In this document: positions 1-9,301 of the stretch, piece after piece
How positions within the stretch are numbered: the first letter of the stretch is position 1
Layout: each line of letters begins with the position of its first letter
Assembly: GCF_000243415.2 (NCBI RefSeq)
Contig: NZ_KI912270.1
Span: 930,001-994,000, forward strand
Direction: 5' to 3'
DNA: 64,000 nucleotides
DNA from: Mycolicibacterium tusciae JS617
GTDB taxonomy: Bacteria; Actinomycetota; Actinomycetes; Mycobacteriales; Mycobacteriaceae
Made by a program: the position numbers and the translations under genes
The notes under the pieces: model-generated
What the model was told of the DNA's origin: nothing
Database searches by the model: none
The model's input: the letters and a program-made list of their open reading frames with translations, nothing else

Positions 1-1135
<1,135 letters not shown>

Positions 1136-1163
1136 TCAGTGGGAATGCTGTGACTAAAGCGAT

Positions 1164-2396
1164 TTACGACGCGCCGGGTACAAACCGGTGTAGCTGTGTC
1201 ACATGCCGGGGCTCCAACTCCTCGAGCGACGTCACGCCGAGAAGCCGCATCGTGCGGCTGACCTGGCCTGACAGGATCTCGATCGCGCGATCTACGCCCG
1301 CCTCGCCGCCGGCCATCAGACCATATAGATAGGCGCGTCCTATCAACGTGAACCGGGCTCCCAGCGCGATCGCAGCCACGACGTCCGCACCGGACATGAT
1401 GCCGGTGTCCAGCAAAACCTCTGTGTCGTTTCCGAGCTCTGAGGCAACGCGTGGCAGCAGATGAAACGGCACCGGTGCGCGGTCGAGTTGGCGGCCGCCG
1501 TGATTGGACAGCAGGATGCCGTCAGCGCCGAGGTCGACAACTGACTTCGCGTCCTGGAGGGTCTGAATTCCCTTGACCACCAACTTCTTCGGCCATTGTG
1601 CCTTTATCCAGGCTAGATCCTCGAACGTCACGGTCGGGTCGAACATGGTGTCGAGGTACTCGGCGACGGTGCCGGGCCAGCGGTCGAGCGAGGCGAACGA
1701 CAGCGGTTCGGTGGTCAGCAGGTCGAACCACCAGCCGGGGTGGGGTACCGCATCGAGAACTGTGCGTAGCGTCAACGCGGGCGGAATGGACATCCCGTTG
1801 CGGGTGTCGCGCAAGCGGGCTCCCGCGACCGGCACATCGACTGTGACGAGCAGCGTGTCGAAACCCGCGGCAGCGGCCCGCTCGACCAGCGCCATCGACC
1901 GATCCCGGTCTTTCCACATGTACAGCTGAAACCAATTGCGCCCACGTGGATTTGCGGCCTTGACGTCTTCGATGGAGGACGTCCCGAGGGTGGACAACGA
2001 GAACGGGATACCGGCGCGCGCGGCGGCATGCGCGCCGGCGATTTCACCTTCGGTCTGCATCAACCGGGTGAAACCCGTCGGCGCGATCCCGAATGGCTGG
2101 GCCACCCGGTCGCCGAGCACGGTCGCCCCGGTGTCTATTTCGGCGACATCACGCAGGATCGTCGGGTGAAATTCGATGTCGCGGAAAGCCTGTCGCGCCC
2201 GCGCCAGCGAAAGCTCCTCTTCGGCGGCACCATCGGTGTAGTCGTACGCCGCCTTGGGGGTGCGTCGTTTCGCGACGCGCCGCAGATCCTCGATCGTCAA
2301 CGCACTTTCCAGGCGGCGTTGCTTCAAATTCAGTCGCGGCTTGCGGAACTGCAGCAGCGGGGACAGCTCGTGTGGTCGAGGCAGGCGGCGCTTCAT
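1164..2396 (-). CDS. lldD2: FMN-dependent L-lactate dehydrogenase
   Basis: Oxidises L-lactate to pyruvate with FMN, feeding electrons to the respiratory chain. The 410-residue protein matches the alpha-hydroxy-acid dehydrogenase family and closely resembles mycobacterial LldD2: SPLLQF near the N-terminus, [39 protein letters not shown], and the active-site stretch [13 protein letters not shown], which contains the catalytic His and the substrate-binding Arg. The frame is open upstream, but the ATG at 2396, preceded by GAGG, gives [13 protein letters not shown], the expected start. It lies 10 bases after the stop of a truncated cyclase fragment on the same strand, so its promoter may lie within or before that fragment. 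Confidence 0.95.
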   Translation of the reverse strand: MKRRLPRPHELSPLLQFRKPRLNLKQRRLESALTIEDLRRVAKRRTPKAAYDYTDGAAEEELSLARARQAFRDIEFHPTILRDVAEIDTGATVLGDRVAQPFGIAPTGFTRLMQTEGEIAGAHAAARAGIPFSLSTLGTSSIEDVKAANPRGRNWFQLYMWKDRDRSMALVERAAAAGFDTLLVTVDVPVAGARLRDTRNGMSIPPALTLRTVLDAVPHPGWWFDLLTTEPLSFASLDRWPGTVAEYLDTMFDPTVTFEDLAWIKAQWPKKLVVKGIQTLQDAKSVVDLGADGILLSNHGGRQLDRAPVPFHLLPRVASELGNDTEVLLDTGIMSGADVVAAIALGARFTLIGRAYLYGLMAGGEAGVDRAIEILSGQVSRTMRLLGVTSLEELEPRHVTQLHRFVPGAS

Positions 2397-2406
2397 CGTG
2401 ACAGCC

Positions 2407-2745
2407 TCATTCCTTGGCCGCGGCCAAGGCGCGCCGCGGGCTTTCGCGCGGCGCGCACTCGGTTGTGTAGTACCCGACGAGGGACTGCTGCTGGGCCGGG
2501 TTGATGATCTGGCGGATCTCGGTGAGCCGGTCAAACACCGATTCCCGCGATGGCGACCGACCGAATTGACAGCCGATCGCACCGACCACGGCCGCGGAAA
2601 GGACACTCGTAACAAGGAGCATCGTCAGCAGCTCCGACTGAATGCTGACCCGGGAAGCGACTGGTAGCCGCAGATTCCAGGGTTTGTGGCCGGCGCAGTC
2701 GGGGTCGACGATTCCGGATCGGTAGATGTCGCCATTGGATCGCAA
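2407..2745 (-). pseudogene. Remnant of a membrane adenylate/guanylate cyclase receptor
   Basis: An open frame of about 112 codons encodes VASRVSIQSELL, a membrane helix ([20 protein letters not shown]) and FDRLTEIR, which is how mycobacterial receptor-type cyclases with an extracellular sensor domain begin. It then jumps to [16 protein letters not shown], which in those proteins lies deeper in the extracellular domain, and ends soon after in unrelated residues. The HAMP and cyclase domains are missing. I read this as the product of an internal deletion plus loss of the 3' end. The only usable start is a TTG near 2745, so expression is doubtful. It could still make a small membrane peptide. 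Confidence 0.6.
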
Positions 2746-2787
2746 AGACTATCTTGCAAAACTCGCAAAAGAGGGGAGGTGGGCAAA

Positions 2788-3237
2788 TTGTTGTCATCCG
2801 ATCGCGCTGATCCATTCGATCTTAGGCGCTTCGTCGACGCCCAGGACCGCGTCTACGACACGGTGCTCACCGAACTGCGCAGCGGTCGTAAACGCAGCCA
2901 CTGGATCTGGTTCGTATTCCCCCAGCTGCAGCAGCTCGGCCGTAGCCCGACGGCGATCCGGTACGGCATTACCTCACTGGCGGAAGCCACGGCGTATCTC
3001 GACCACGAGGTGCTGGGCCCACGGCTGCGGGAATGTGCGCGAGTGGTCGCCGGCATCCAGGGCTCCTCGGCCGACGAGATCTTCGGTTGGCCCGACAATC
3101 TCAAGGTGCGTTCGTCGATGACGCTCTTCGCCCATGCCACTGAGTCCGCCGACGTGCAAGCCGACTTTCGCAGGGTCCTGGATCGGCTGTACGACGGTGT
3201 CGAAGATGCGCTCACGGTCGAGCAGTTGGCGCGATGA
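2788..3237 (+). CDS. DUF1810 family protein
   Basis: A soluble protein of about 149 residues and unknown biochemical role. It has the DUF1810 signatures DPFDLRRFVDAQ, YDTVLTELRSGRKRSHWIWFVFPQ and LGRSPTA, then the helical C-terminal half with FGWPDNLKVRSSMTLF. It matches the size of M. tuberculosis Rv1873, which also sits next to lldD2. The reading frame is open further upstream, but the purine-rich GGGGAGG at 2773-2779 favours TTG at 2788; GTG at 2779 is the alternative. Its 3' end overlaps the convergent amylase gene by 26 bases. Confidence 0.85.
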   Translation: MLSSDRADPFDLRRFVDAQDRVYDTVLTELRSGRKRSHWIWFVFPQLQQLGRSPTAIRYGITSLAEATAYLDHEVLGPRLRECARVVAGIQGSSADEIFGWPDNLKVRSSMTLFAHATESADVQADFRRVLDRLYDGVEDALTVEQLAR

Positions 3238-4534
3238 TCAACCAGCCGTGCGGCTCGACCTCGGTCCGAGAAACGACGTCTTGTGGCGGCGCCCCCGATC
3301 CGGCGACGATCATCCCCTCGTCGAAGCCGACCTCGGCCAGCGAGACGGATAACGGTGCATCGTCGATGTTCAGCGCCACCACCAGCACGTCGGCTCCGTT
3401 GCGGGTCTGATAGACGTACTGGCTGTTGGTCAGCTGCAGCGGTGAGGTGCGCGCTGTGTGCAGCCACGGATGTCGCCTGCGCAAGCCGATCAGATACTGG
3501 TGCAGCCTGAACTCATCGTGGCCGAGCTGCTCGACACCTTCTGGCGGAGAGCCGAATTCGGGCCGCACCGCGTCATCGCCACCGAACCGCTCCTCCTTGA
3601 CGCCGCGGTAGGCGTACTCGTCACCGGCGTAGATACTGGGCGCGCCGCCAGCGGTCAGCAGGATCACCAGCGCGTGTTCGAGGTGCCTGATGTCGTCGAG
3701 ACGACTCGCGATCCTGGTGACGTCGTGATTGCCGAGGAACGTCATCGGTGCGAAGGTGTCGAGAAATTCGTTGTGCCGCAACAGGGCCCAGTCGAGCTCG
3801 TGGAAGTTCTGGTCGTTGATACCGCTCCAGATCGCCTTCCACAGTTCGTACTGGGTCACCGAGTCGAAGTCGCTGTCACGCACCCGTGCCGAATAGTCGC
3901 CGTGGATGACCTCTCCCACGAACCACGCGTCCGGAAATGCCGAGCGGACGCGGGGGAGCACCTGGGCCCAGAACCGGTCCGGCACCGCGTAGGCGGCGTC
4001 GAGGCGCCAACCGTCGGCCCCGCGGGCCAGCCAGTGCGTCATGACGTCGACGGTGTAGTCGACGACCTCGGGGTTGTCATGATCGAGGGCGATCAGCTCG
4101 CCGTGCCCCTCGAAGGTGTCGAACCCGTCTTGAGAACCGTTGCCCCGCTTGCGGAGCCAGGCGGTGTTGGCGAAGTCGGTTGCGACGTGGTTGAAGACTC
4201 CGTCGAGCAGTACCCGTATCCCGCGGCCATGTGCCTCGGCGACCAGGTGGTCGAAGTCGCCGTCGTCCCCGAGCCGCGGATCGATGCGGTAGTGGTCGGT
4301 GGTGTCGTAGCCGTGGGTGCGTGATGCGAATATCGGGCCCAGCGCCAACCCTGACGCGCCGAGTTCGATGACGTGGTCAAGCCAATCGACGATGCGGCGT
4401 AGCCGGTGCTCGTCGGGGCCCGGGGGCGTCTCGGTCGGGTAGGCGCCGACGAAGCCAAGGGGATAGGCGTGCCACCAGATGACGTGGTGCACCCACGCCG
4501 GCTCGCGCGAAGACCCTGTCACCTTTGGAGTCAC
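3212..4534 (-). CDS. GH13 alpha-amylase family glycosidase
   Basis: Predicted cytoplasmic alpha-glucan or alpha-glucoside hydrolase/transglycosylase (440 residues). The GH13 regions are visible in order: DGVFNH (region I), GWRLDAAY with the nucleophile Asp (II), GEVIHG with the acid/base Glu (III) and FLGNHD with the third Asp (IV). The C-terminal beta domain is short, so the protein is smaller than trehalose synthase or oligo-1,6-glucosidase; the substrate cannot be named. It overlaps the upstream deaminase by 4 bases (GTGA), suggesting coupling. The start region carries a 12-base tandem duplication offering two GTG starts (4534 and 4522). Confidence 0.85.
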   Translation of the reverse strand: MTPKVTGSSREPAWVHHVIWWHAYPLGFVGAYPTETPPGPDEHRLRRIVDWLDHVIELGASGLALGPIFASRTHGYDTTDHYRIDPRLGDDGDFDHLVAEAHGRGIRVLLDGVFNHVATDFANTAWLRKRGNGSQDGFDTFEGHGELIALDHDNPEVVDYTVDVMTHWLARGADGWRLDAAYAVPDRFWAQVLPRVRSAFPDAWFVGEVIHGDYSARVRDSDFDSVTQYELWKAIWSGINDQNFHELDWALLRHNEFLDTFAPMTFLGNHDVTRIASRLDDIRHLEHALVILLTAGGAPSIYAGDEYAYRGVKEERFGGDDAVRPEFGSPPEGVEQLGHDEFRLHQYLIGLRRRHPWLHTARTSPLQLTNSQYVYQTRNGADVLVVALNIDDAPLSVSLAEVGFDEGMIVAGSGAPPQDVVSRTEVEPHGWLIIAPTARP

Positions 4535-4541
4535 CTTTGGA
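4518..4541. repeat. 12-bp perfect tandem duplication at the deaminase/amylase junction
   Basis: GTCACCTTTGGA occurs twice head to tail (4518-4529 and 4530-4541). On the minus strand each copy carries AAAGGTGAC, so the duplication supplies both the deaminase stop and two possible GTG starts of the amylase, each with an AAAGG-like ribosome site. Confidence 0.8.
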
Positions 4542-5010
4542 ATTTCGCTGCGTAGAGTGCCTTCATCTCATCGGCGTATTCGAGCGCCGGGCCGTCGACA
4601 TCGACGCGCGGGGCGATCGTCGTGATCGGCAGCGGCGCCACCGGCGGTGGGCTGGATCCCCACTCGGTCAGCCAGCGTGTCAGCTGCTCCGACGATGTGG
4701 CGTAGACGATGCGGCCAAGACCAACCCATGCGTGAGCGGCCGCGCACATCGGACAATGCTCGCCGGAGGTGTACACCGTCGCGCGGGCGCGCTTGTCCGG
4801 TGTCAGGTTCGCGACGGCCCATTGAGTGATCGCGAATTCCGGGTGGCGGGTGTGGTCACCGTCCTTGACGCGGTTGCGGTCCTCGAAAAGCACCTCGCCT
4901 GCGTCGTCGACGAGGACCGAGCCGAACGGCTCGTCACCGTTGTCGAGCGCTTCGCGTGCGAGTTCCACGCAACGCCTTAGGCGTTCAAGATCATCGTCGT
5001 CGATGGCCAC
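4531..5010 (-). CDS. Nucleoside/guanine deaminase-type zinc enzyme
   Basis: A 159-residue member of the cytidine/deoxycytidylate deaminase superfamily, most like the TadA/guanine deaminase branch. Zinc and catalytic residues are visible: HPEFA (His ligand and proton-shuttle Glu) and HCPMCAAAH (the two Cys ligands). Surrounding motifs EPFGSVLVDD, NRVKDGDHTRHPE and AVANL also fit. It probably deaminates a free nucleobase or nucleoside rather than tRNA, judging by its length and C-terminus, but the substrate is unproven. GTG start at 5010. It is translated just ahead of the GH13 gene and after the TPR gene on the same strand. Confidence 0.85.
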   Translation of the reverse strand: MAIDDDDLERLRRCVELAREALDNGDEPFGSVLVDDAGEVLFEDRNRVKDGDHTRHPEFAITQWAVANLTPDKRARATVYTSGEHCPMCAAAHAWVGLGRIVYATSSEQLTRWLTEWGSSPPPVAPLPITTIAPRVDVDGPALEYADEMKALYAAKFQR

Positions 5011-5040
5011 AACCGATGAGTTTACGGACTGCTGGACGCG

Positions 5041-6729
5041 TCAGGCGTCGGTGACCTCGAGTCGGCATGCACACGACGCCTGAATCGGCACATCGGCTCG
5101 TGCCAGCATCAAGTCGAGTTGTTGGCCGATGATCGCCGCCTCGGCCGTGCGCCCGAGGCGTTGCAGGCATTCGTGATAGCCGTGCAGGCTCCAGACGTTG
5201 CCTGGATGCTGACACGGCCGGGCCAGTTCGGGATCGAGACCGAGGTCGGCGGCATACACCTCGGCGGCCTCCTCGACGTGGCCCTGCTCGAGCAGCAGCG
5301 CACCGTAGGCGTGCCTGGTCGGCTGCATCCACCCCCACGGTTCGTCGTAGGGAAGTGAGTCATCGAGCTCGATGGCCCGCCTCAAGTGGGCGAACGCCTC
5401 ATCGAATTTGCCTTCCCGATAGGCGATTTCGCCGTCCAGCATCTCGGCGGCAACCGCGAGGATGTCCAGGACGGTGTTGTTGAACAGATACCGGGTTGCC
5501 GGGATGCGCGCATACGCCGTGGCGAAAGCCTCGCGTTCGGCATGCGCCTGGGCCAACTGGCCCTTCGCAGCGTGTGCGACGCCCCGGCCATAGTGGATTG
5601 TGGCGGCCGTACTGCAGTACAGCGCGGGATCGTCGGGCAGCGGCTCTGCGATCAGATCGTCCCACCGGCCGAACCGGACGAGCACGTGAGTTCGCAACGG
5701 TGCAAATGCCTCCAGCCAGTCGGCCATCGGCGGCGACTCGATGACCAGCAGTTCAGGTGTGAGTTGACCGGCTAGTTCGGCCGCGGCATCCAGTGCGGTC
5801 CGCGAATTGCCTTCGAACATCGCGGAGTACACCACGAAGTGCAGATTGTGCGCGCGATACAGCGAGTAGAAGTTCAGGGGCCCCTCGCGCTCGACGAATC
5901 GCCGATCCACCTCTACCGCCGCAAGGTTCGATATCACCGAATCGCGGTAGTTTCCACACAACACATCGATGTGGCTGGGCATATGCCGCAGGTGACCCGC
6001 ATCGGGCACCAGGTCTCGCAACAGGTCCGCGGCGGCAAGCGCATCCTGCGGGCTGGCCGACATCTCCATCGTGTGTACATAGAGGTGCAGGATCCCGGGA
6101 TGCTCCCGTCCCGCCGATGTGGCCAGGGCGTCATCGAGAATGCGTTTGGCCTCGATCACTCGTGAGCCAGCAGCGGGCTCACCGGTTTTGGTGTCCCACA
6201 ACGCCCACGCCGTCACGTTGACCAGTGCGTCCGCGGCCAGCGTCCGCACGTCGATGTCGTCGGGATAGGCGGCAGCCAACTCCGCCATGGCGTCGGCATA
6301 GGCTCCGGAGCCTGCCTGCAGGGCGTCGGTGTCGTTCGGATCGTCGGTGGGGAAGCGGGTCTGCAGCGCCTCGATCAGTCCCCGTTCGACCGCCGACGCG
6401 CGACCCGTCGTCGCCAGCCGTAGTTCCATTCGCGCGCGAGCCAACGCGGCCCCGAGGTCGACCGGGTCGAACGCGTCCCACGCCTTGTTGTAGTTCGGTC
6501 CGATGGCATAGGCCACGCCCCATCGCGCAATCGCGAGATCGGGATCGAGCTCGAGGGCACGGTCGAAGCACCGGATGGCCTCCTCGTGATTGAAGGCGTA
6601 GGACCACACCAGCCCGCGGTCACACCACACCTGCGCTTGCGGCGACGGCGTGTCAATCGACCGATGATAGGAGCCGAGGTCGTAATAGGGCTCGGTTTCG
6701 CCCGGCAGCATCGAGGGAGAAACGCTCAT
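5041..6729 (-). CDS. Tetratricopeptide repeat protein
   Basis: A protein of about 562 residues built from helical TPR units. The N-terminal signature PYYDLGSYHRSIDTPSP is followed by WCDRGLVWSYAFNHEEAIRCF, a first TPR seen in a widespread actinobacterial family annotated only as TPR proteins. Further repeats lie near the C-terminus (LRRAIELDDSLPYDEPWGW; HGYHECLQRLGRTAEA). No signal peptide or membrane helix is seen. The start could be ATG 6729, GTG 6738 or ATG 6711; none has a clear ribosome site. It overlaps the broken DUF3533 frame upstream. Function is unknown; a protein-interaction scaffold is the usual role of the fold. Confidence 0.8.
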   Translation of the reverse strand: MSVSPSMLPGETEPYYDLGSYHRSIDTPSPQAQVWCDRGLVWSYAFNHEEAIRCFDRALELDPDLAIARWGVAYAIGPNYNKAWDAFDPVDLGAALARARMELRLATTGRASAVERGLIEALQTRFPTDDPNDTDALQAGSGAYADAMAELAAAYPDDIDVRTLAADALVNVTAWALWDTKTGEPAAGSRVIEAKRILDDALATSAGREHPGILHLYVHTMEMSASPQDALAAADLLRDLVPDAGHLRHMPSHIDVLCGNYRDSVISNLAAVEVDRRFVEREGPLNFYSLYRAHNLHFVVYSAMFEGNSRTALDAAAELAGQLTPELLVIESPPMADWLEAFAPLRTHVLVRFGRWDDLIAEPLPDDPALYCSTAATIHYGRGVAHAAKGQLAQAHAEREAFATAYARIPATRYLFNNTVLDILAVAAEMLDGEIAYREGKFDEAFAHLRRAIELDDSLPYDEPWGWMQPTRHAYGALLLEQGHVEEAAEVYAADLGLDPELARPCQHPGNVWSLHGYHECLQRLGRTAEAAIIGQQLDLMLARADVPIQASCACRLEVTDA

Positions 6730-7724
6730 GGAGGGCACGATAATTCATGCGCGACGCCGTGGCGAGAATTGCCAGCAGGCACCCTGCCGCACCCCAGATC
6801 ACCAATGTGACGAGCGGAGTTTGTGCACCGTTGCCGCCGAAGTATTCGATGCTGCGCAACAGCGAGACTCCCGATCCCTGCGGCACTACCGCGTTGAACG
6901 CCGAGTAGAAGCCGGAAAGGAGCGGGCGTCCTACCGGTCCGGCAGCTGCAGCGTTGCCGATGATGACGAGGAACAGCGTCAGCGCCATCGAGGCGACCGT
7001 GCCGAATGCCGCGGCGACACCGGAGATGGCGCCACCCACGGCCATCGAGTACAACCAGAGCGCACCGAACACCTGCCAGGGGTGGCCAGTGAGTGCGTGC
7101 AGCACGTCGTCTACGTACACCGTGACGCAGCCTGCCAGCAGGGCCGAGTATCCGGCGAGTGTCATCGTGCGCAAGGCCAACGTTGCCGGGGTGCGCACGC
7201 TTCCCATCAGGCGTCCGAAGACCGCGGCCCCCACCGACGCACCGATCGAGATGAAGATGATGGCGTAGAACTCGACCGTGCCCGTCGGGTCGCCCGCCGC
7301 CGTCGGCGCGATGTCCTCGACCGTCGGGGCCAACCCCGCATTCGCCGCGATCGCGCGGCCGACGGTTTCGGCGGCGCCGGCCACGCTGCGTCCGCCTCCA
7401 CTGGCGACATAGATCTTCATCTCACCGGTGGGGCCGACGGCAAATGCCGCATCGGCCGCCCGTTCATAGACCTGTAGGCGCGGCAGCGTCGTCGCCGACC
7501 GCGGTTACCGCCAGCCCGTCGTGGCCGCGGATGCCGTCGACCAACTGATGGGGGCCCGCCACGGCGACAGTCAGGTGGTGCAACGTCGGCTTGGCGAACG
7601 CACCGGAGTAGCTCGCGATCATCGCAACGACGAAGACTGTCAGGCCGATCATCGCCAGGACCACGGTGCGGATGGCGGCAGGATCGCGCGCCGGAGGTAA
7701 GGCGGGTGCGTGATGTCTACCCAT
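6653..7724 (-). pseudogene. DUF3533 (YhgE/Pip-like) membrane protein, frameshifted
   Basis: Two frames together make one DUF3533-type membrane protein. The 5' part (7724 to about 7480) encodes a membrane anchor (RTVVLAMIGLTVFVVAMIAS) and the start of the extracellular domain up to VGDDAAA. It then runs into a TGA at 7464. The next frame is open from the same point with RLQVYERAADAAFAVGPTGEMKIYVASGG and contains about six membrane helices, ending near 6653. One extra base in the stretch at about 7478-7486 would explain it. Either a real null allele or a sequencing error. The start overlaps the end of the TetR gene by 8 bases, indicating a TetR-membrane protein operon. Confidence 0.75.
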
Positions 7725-8307
7725 GTCCAGATCCGTTCGCGGGTGAGGTCAGGCCGAGCAGCGCATTGACGGTGTCGAGGGCTGCGCTGACGCGGCCGCT
7801 GAGGTCGGTCGCGTCGGGGTCTTCCATCCACGACCGCAGCACCTCCATGAACCCGCCAACCAGGAATCGGGTCACCCCCTCCGGCGACAGGCTCGCGGTG
7901 GTGGTCACCGCCGGCATGGCGAGTGCGGCCATCTCTTCGCATGCGGGAAACAGTTCGGCGCGGAAAGCGGTGGCGACGCGTTGCATCACCGCACTGGGCA
8001 CGACGTTGCGGTATGCGCAACGGTGCTCAGCGGCGAAGTCGAACAAACGCAGAATGCGGGTCCGCGCGTCGCCACTGTGGTCAGCCGTCGCCGCGGCGAA
8101 CGCCGCAGACACCGCGGTCGCGACGGCATCGTCGCGATCGCGGAAGTGTTGGTAGAACGCCTGCCTGCTGACACCGGCGCGGGCGACGATGTCACCGACC
8201 GTCAACCCGTCGACCGGACCGTCGTGAGCGAGGGCGAATGCCGCTTCTCGCAAGCGGGCCCGGACCCGTTCGGCGCGGGGATCGGAGCTGTGGGCTCGTG
8301 CTGCCAT
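7717..8307 (-). CDS. TetR family transcriptional regulator
   Basis: A 196-residue regulator. The N-terminal HTH reads VGDIVARAGVSRQAFYQHFRDRDDAV, followed by a helical ligand domain. The ATG at 8307 (MAARAHSSDP) is chosen over an upstream in-frame start because it fits TetR length and leaves the operator-like palindrome at 8328-8347 outside the coding region. It is probably autoregulatory and controls the overlapping DUF3533 membrane gene, a common pairing of a repressor with its efflux-type target. Confidence 0.88.
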   Translation of the reverse strand: MAARAHSSDPRAERVRARLREAAFALAHDGPVDGLTVGDIVARAGVSRQAFYQHFRDRDDAVATAVSAAFAAATADHSGDARTRILRLFDFAAEHRCAYRNVVPSAVMQRVATAFRAELFPACEEMAALAMPAVTTTASLSPEGVTRFLVGGFMEVLRSWMEDPDATDLSGRVSAALDTVNALLGLTSPANGSGHG

Positions 8308-8327
8308 GACAAGCAGCCTATGCCACT

Positions 8328-8347
8328 TCGTAGACAACTGACTACGA
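8328..8347. promoter_or_regulatory. Candidate TetR operator
   Basis: Imperfect 20-bp palindrome TCGTAGACAACTGACTACGA, with 6-bp perfect outer arms and 16 of 20 positions symmetrical. It lies 20 bases upstream of the TetR start codon, the usual autoregulatory position. Confidence 0.5.
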
Positions 8348-8574
8348 TAATCTAGGTGATCTAAGACTGATGTTTATGCAGGTGTGACGCCCGCAACCGC
8401 AGGACGTGTGCAGGGTAGAAGTTCGGGCACCACGACGGGGGAACGACCCGATGTGCCCGGTGGTGAACGGGCGGTGATCAACTCGACGCCGCAAATGACC
8501 CCAATCCATTGACGGTGATGTAAATGTTATTCCGCCGGTCAGTCTTGACCGTTCAGGTTCTGGAGAGGAAATCT

Positions 8575-9213
8575 ATGGATATCGCGCGTTTGTCCGTCAC
8601 GAGCTTGGCGGTGGCGGCGCTGGTTGTCGGGGTCACCGCCGCCGGCTGCAGCAAGAAGGAGGAGTCTCCGTCCGAGTCGACGACGGCCACATCATCGACC
8701 ACGTCCGCCGAGGCCACCTCCTCGGAGGAGAGCGCCACGGAGGAGACCAGCGCACCCGCGGAGCCGGCCGACTACGGCATGCTTCTGCTTCCCCCCGCCG
8801 ATATGGGCGGCGACACGCAGACTCCGGGCGGTGTGCAGTTGAATCCGGGCGGCAATCCTGGTGCGGCTCAGGTCTATGCAAGTCCGGACGGCAAGCAGCA
8901 GATCATCGACACCATTCTGGTCTTTCCCGACGTCGCAGCCGCCGACTCGAATTTCCAGAGCAACTCGGCCACGCTCAACACCGTGGTGACCGGTCCACCC
9001 GAGCCGGTGGAGATCGGCACCAACGGCGTTATGGCCGTGGGTACCTCACCCGACGGCAGCAAGGAGGTCACGGTCATCCTGTTCACCCAGGACAGGGCAC
9101 TCGTGTCACTGAACTTCGAGAGCGATCCCGGTGACCCGGTTCCGCCGGAGGTCGCGACCGACATCGCCACGAAGCAGGCCGCCGCCATAGAGGCGAATCT
9201 GCCGGCCGAGTAG
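8575..9213 (+). CDS. Secreted lipoprotein of unknown function
   Basis: A 212-residue predicted lipoprotein. The signal peptide runs MDIARLSVTSLAVAALVVG and the lipobox is TAAGC, with Cys near residue 25, followed by a long Ser/Thr/Glu linker to about residue 65. The globular part contains DYGMLLLPPADMGG and looks like a mycobacterial periplasmic sensor-type domain, but I do not recognise a named family. ATG 8575 is preferred over the ATG-like starts upstream because GGAGAGG stands just before it and the signal peptide begins there. It is followed by a strong hairpin at 9222-9255. Confidence 0.8.
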   Translation: MDIARLSVTSLAVAALVVGVTAAGCSKKEESPSESTTATSSTTSAEATSSEESATEETSAPAEPADYGMLLLPPADMGGDTQTPGGVQLNPGGNPGAAQVYASPDGKQQIIDTILVFPDVAAADSNFQSNSATLNTVVTGPPEPVEIGTNGVMAVGTSPDGSKEVTVILFTQDRALVSLNFESDPGDPVPPEVATDIATKQAAAIEANLPAE

Positions 9214-9221
9214 CCGCCGCG

Positions 9222-9255
9222 ACATCGTCGCGGGTCAGATGACCCGCGACGATGT
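9222..9255. terminator. Strong hairpin terminator
   Basis: A 16-bp perfectly paired stem (arm ACATCGTCGCGGGTCA) with a two-base centre lies 8 bases after the lipoprotein stop and before the end of the convergent permease gene. There is no long T run, which is normal for mycobacterial terminators. Confidence 0.7.
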
Positions 9256-9262
9256 TCGTGTT

Positions 9263-9301
9263 AGTGGCCCGCCACTCCGGTTCGATTAGTGGCCAGCCAC
9301 T
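9263..9301. repeat. Two tandem 14-bp palindromes at the permease 3' end
   Basis: AGTGGCCCGCCACT (9263-9276) and AGTGGCCAGCCACT (9288-9301) are near-identical hairpins 11 bases apart, flanked by similar TT/TA bases. The second spans the last codons and stop of the permease. They may act as a terminator for the minus-strand operon, or reflect a small duplication. Confidence 0.6.

Noticed and set aside
3458..4324. 288-codon plus-strand frame opposite the GH13 gene
   Set aside because: All GH13 motifs are on the minus strand; the product shows only shadow composition (Val/Asp/Gly-rich).
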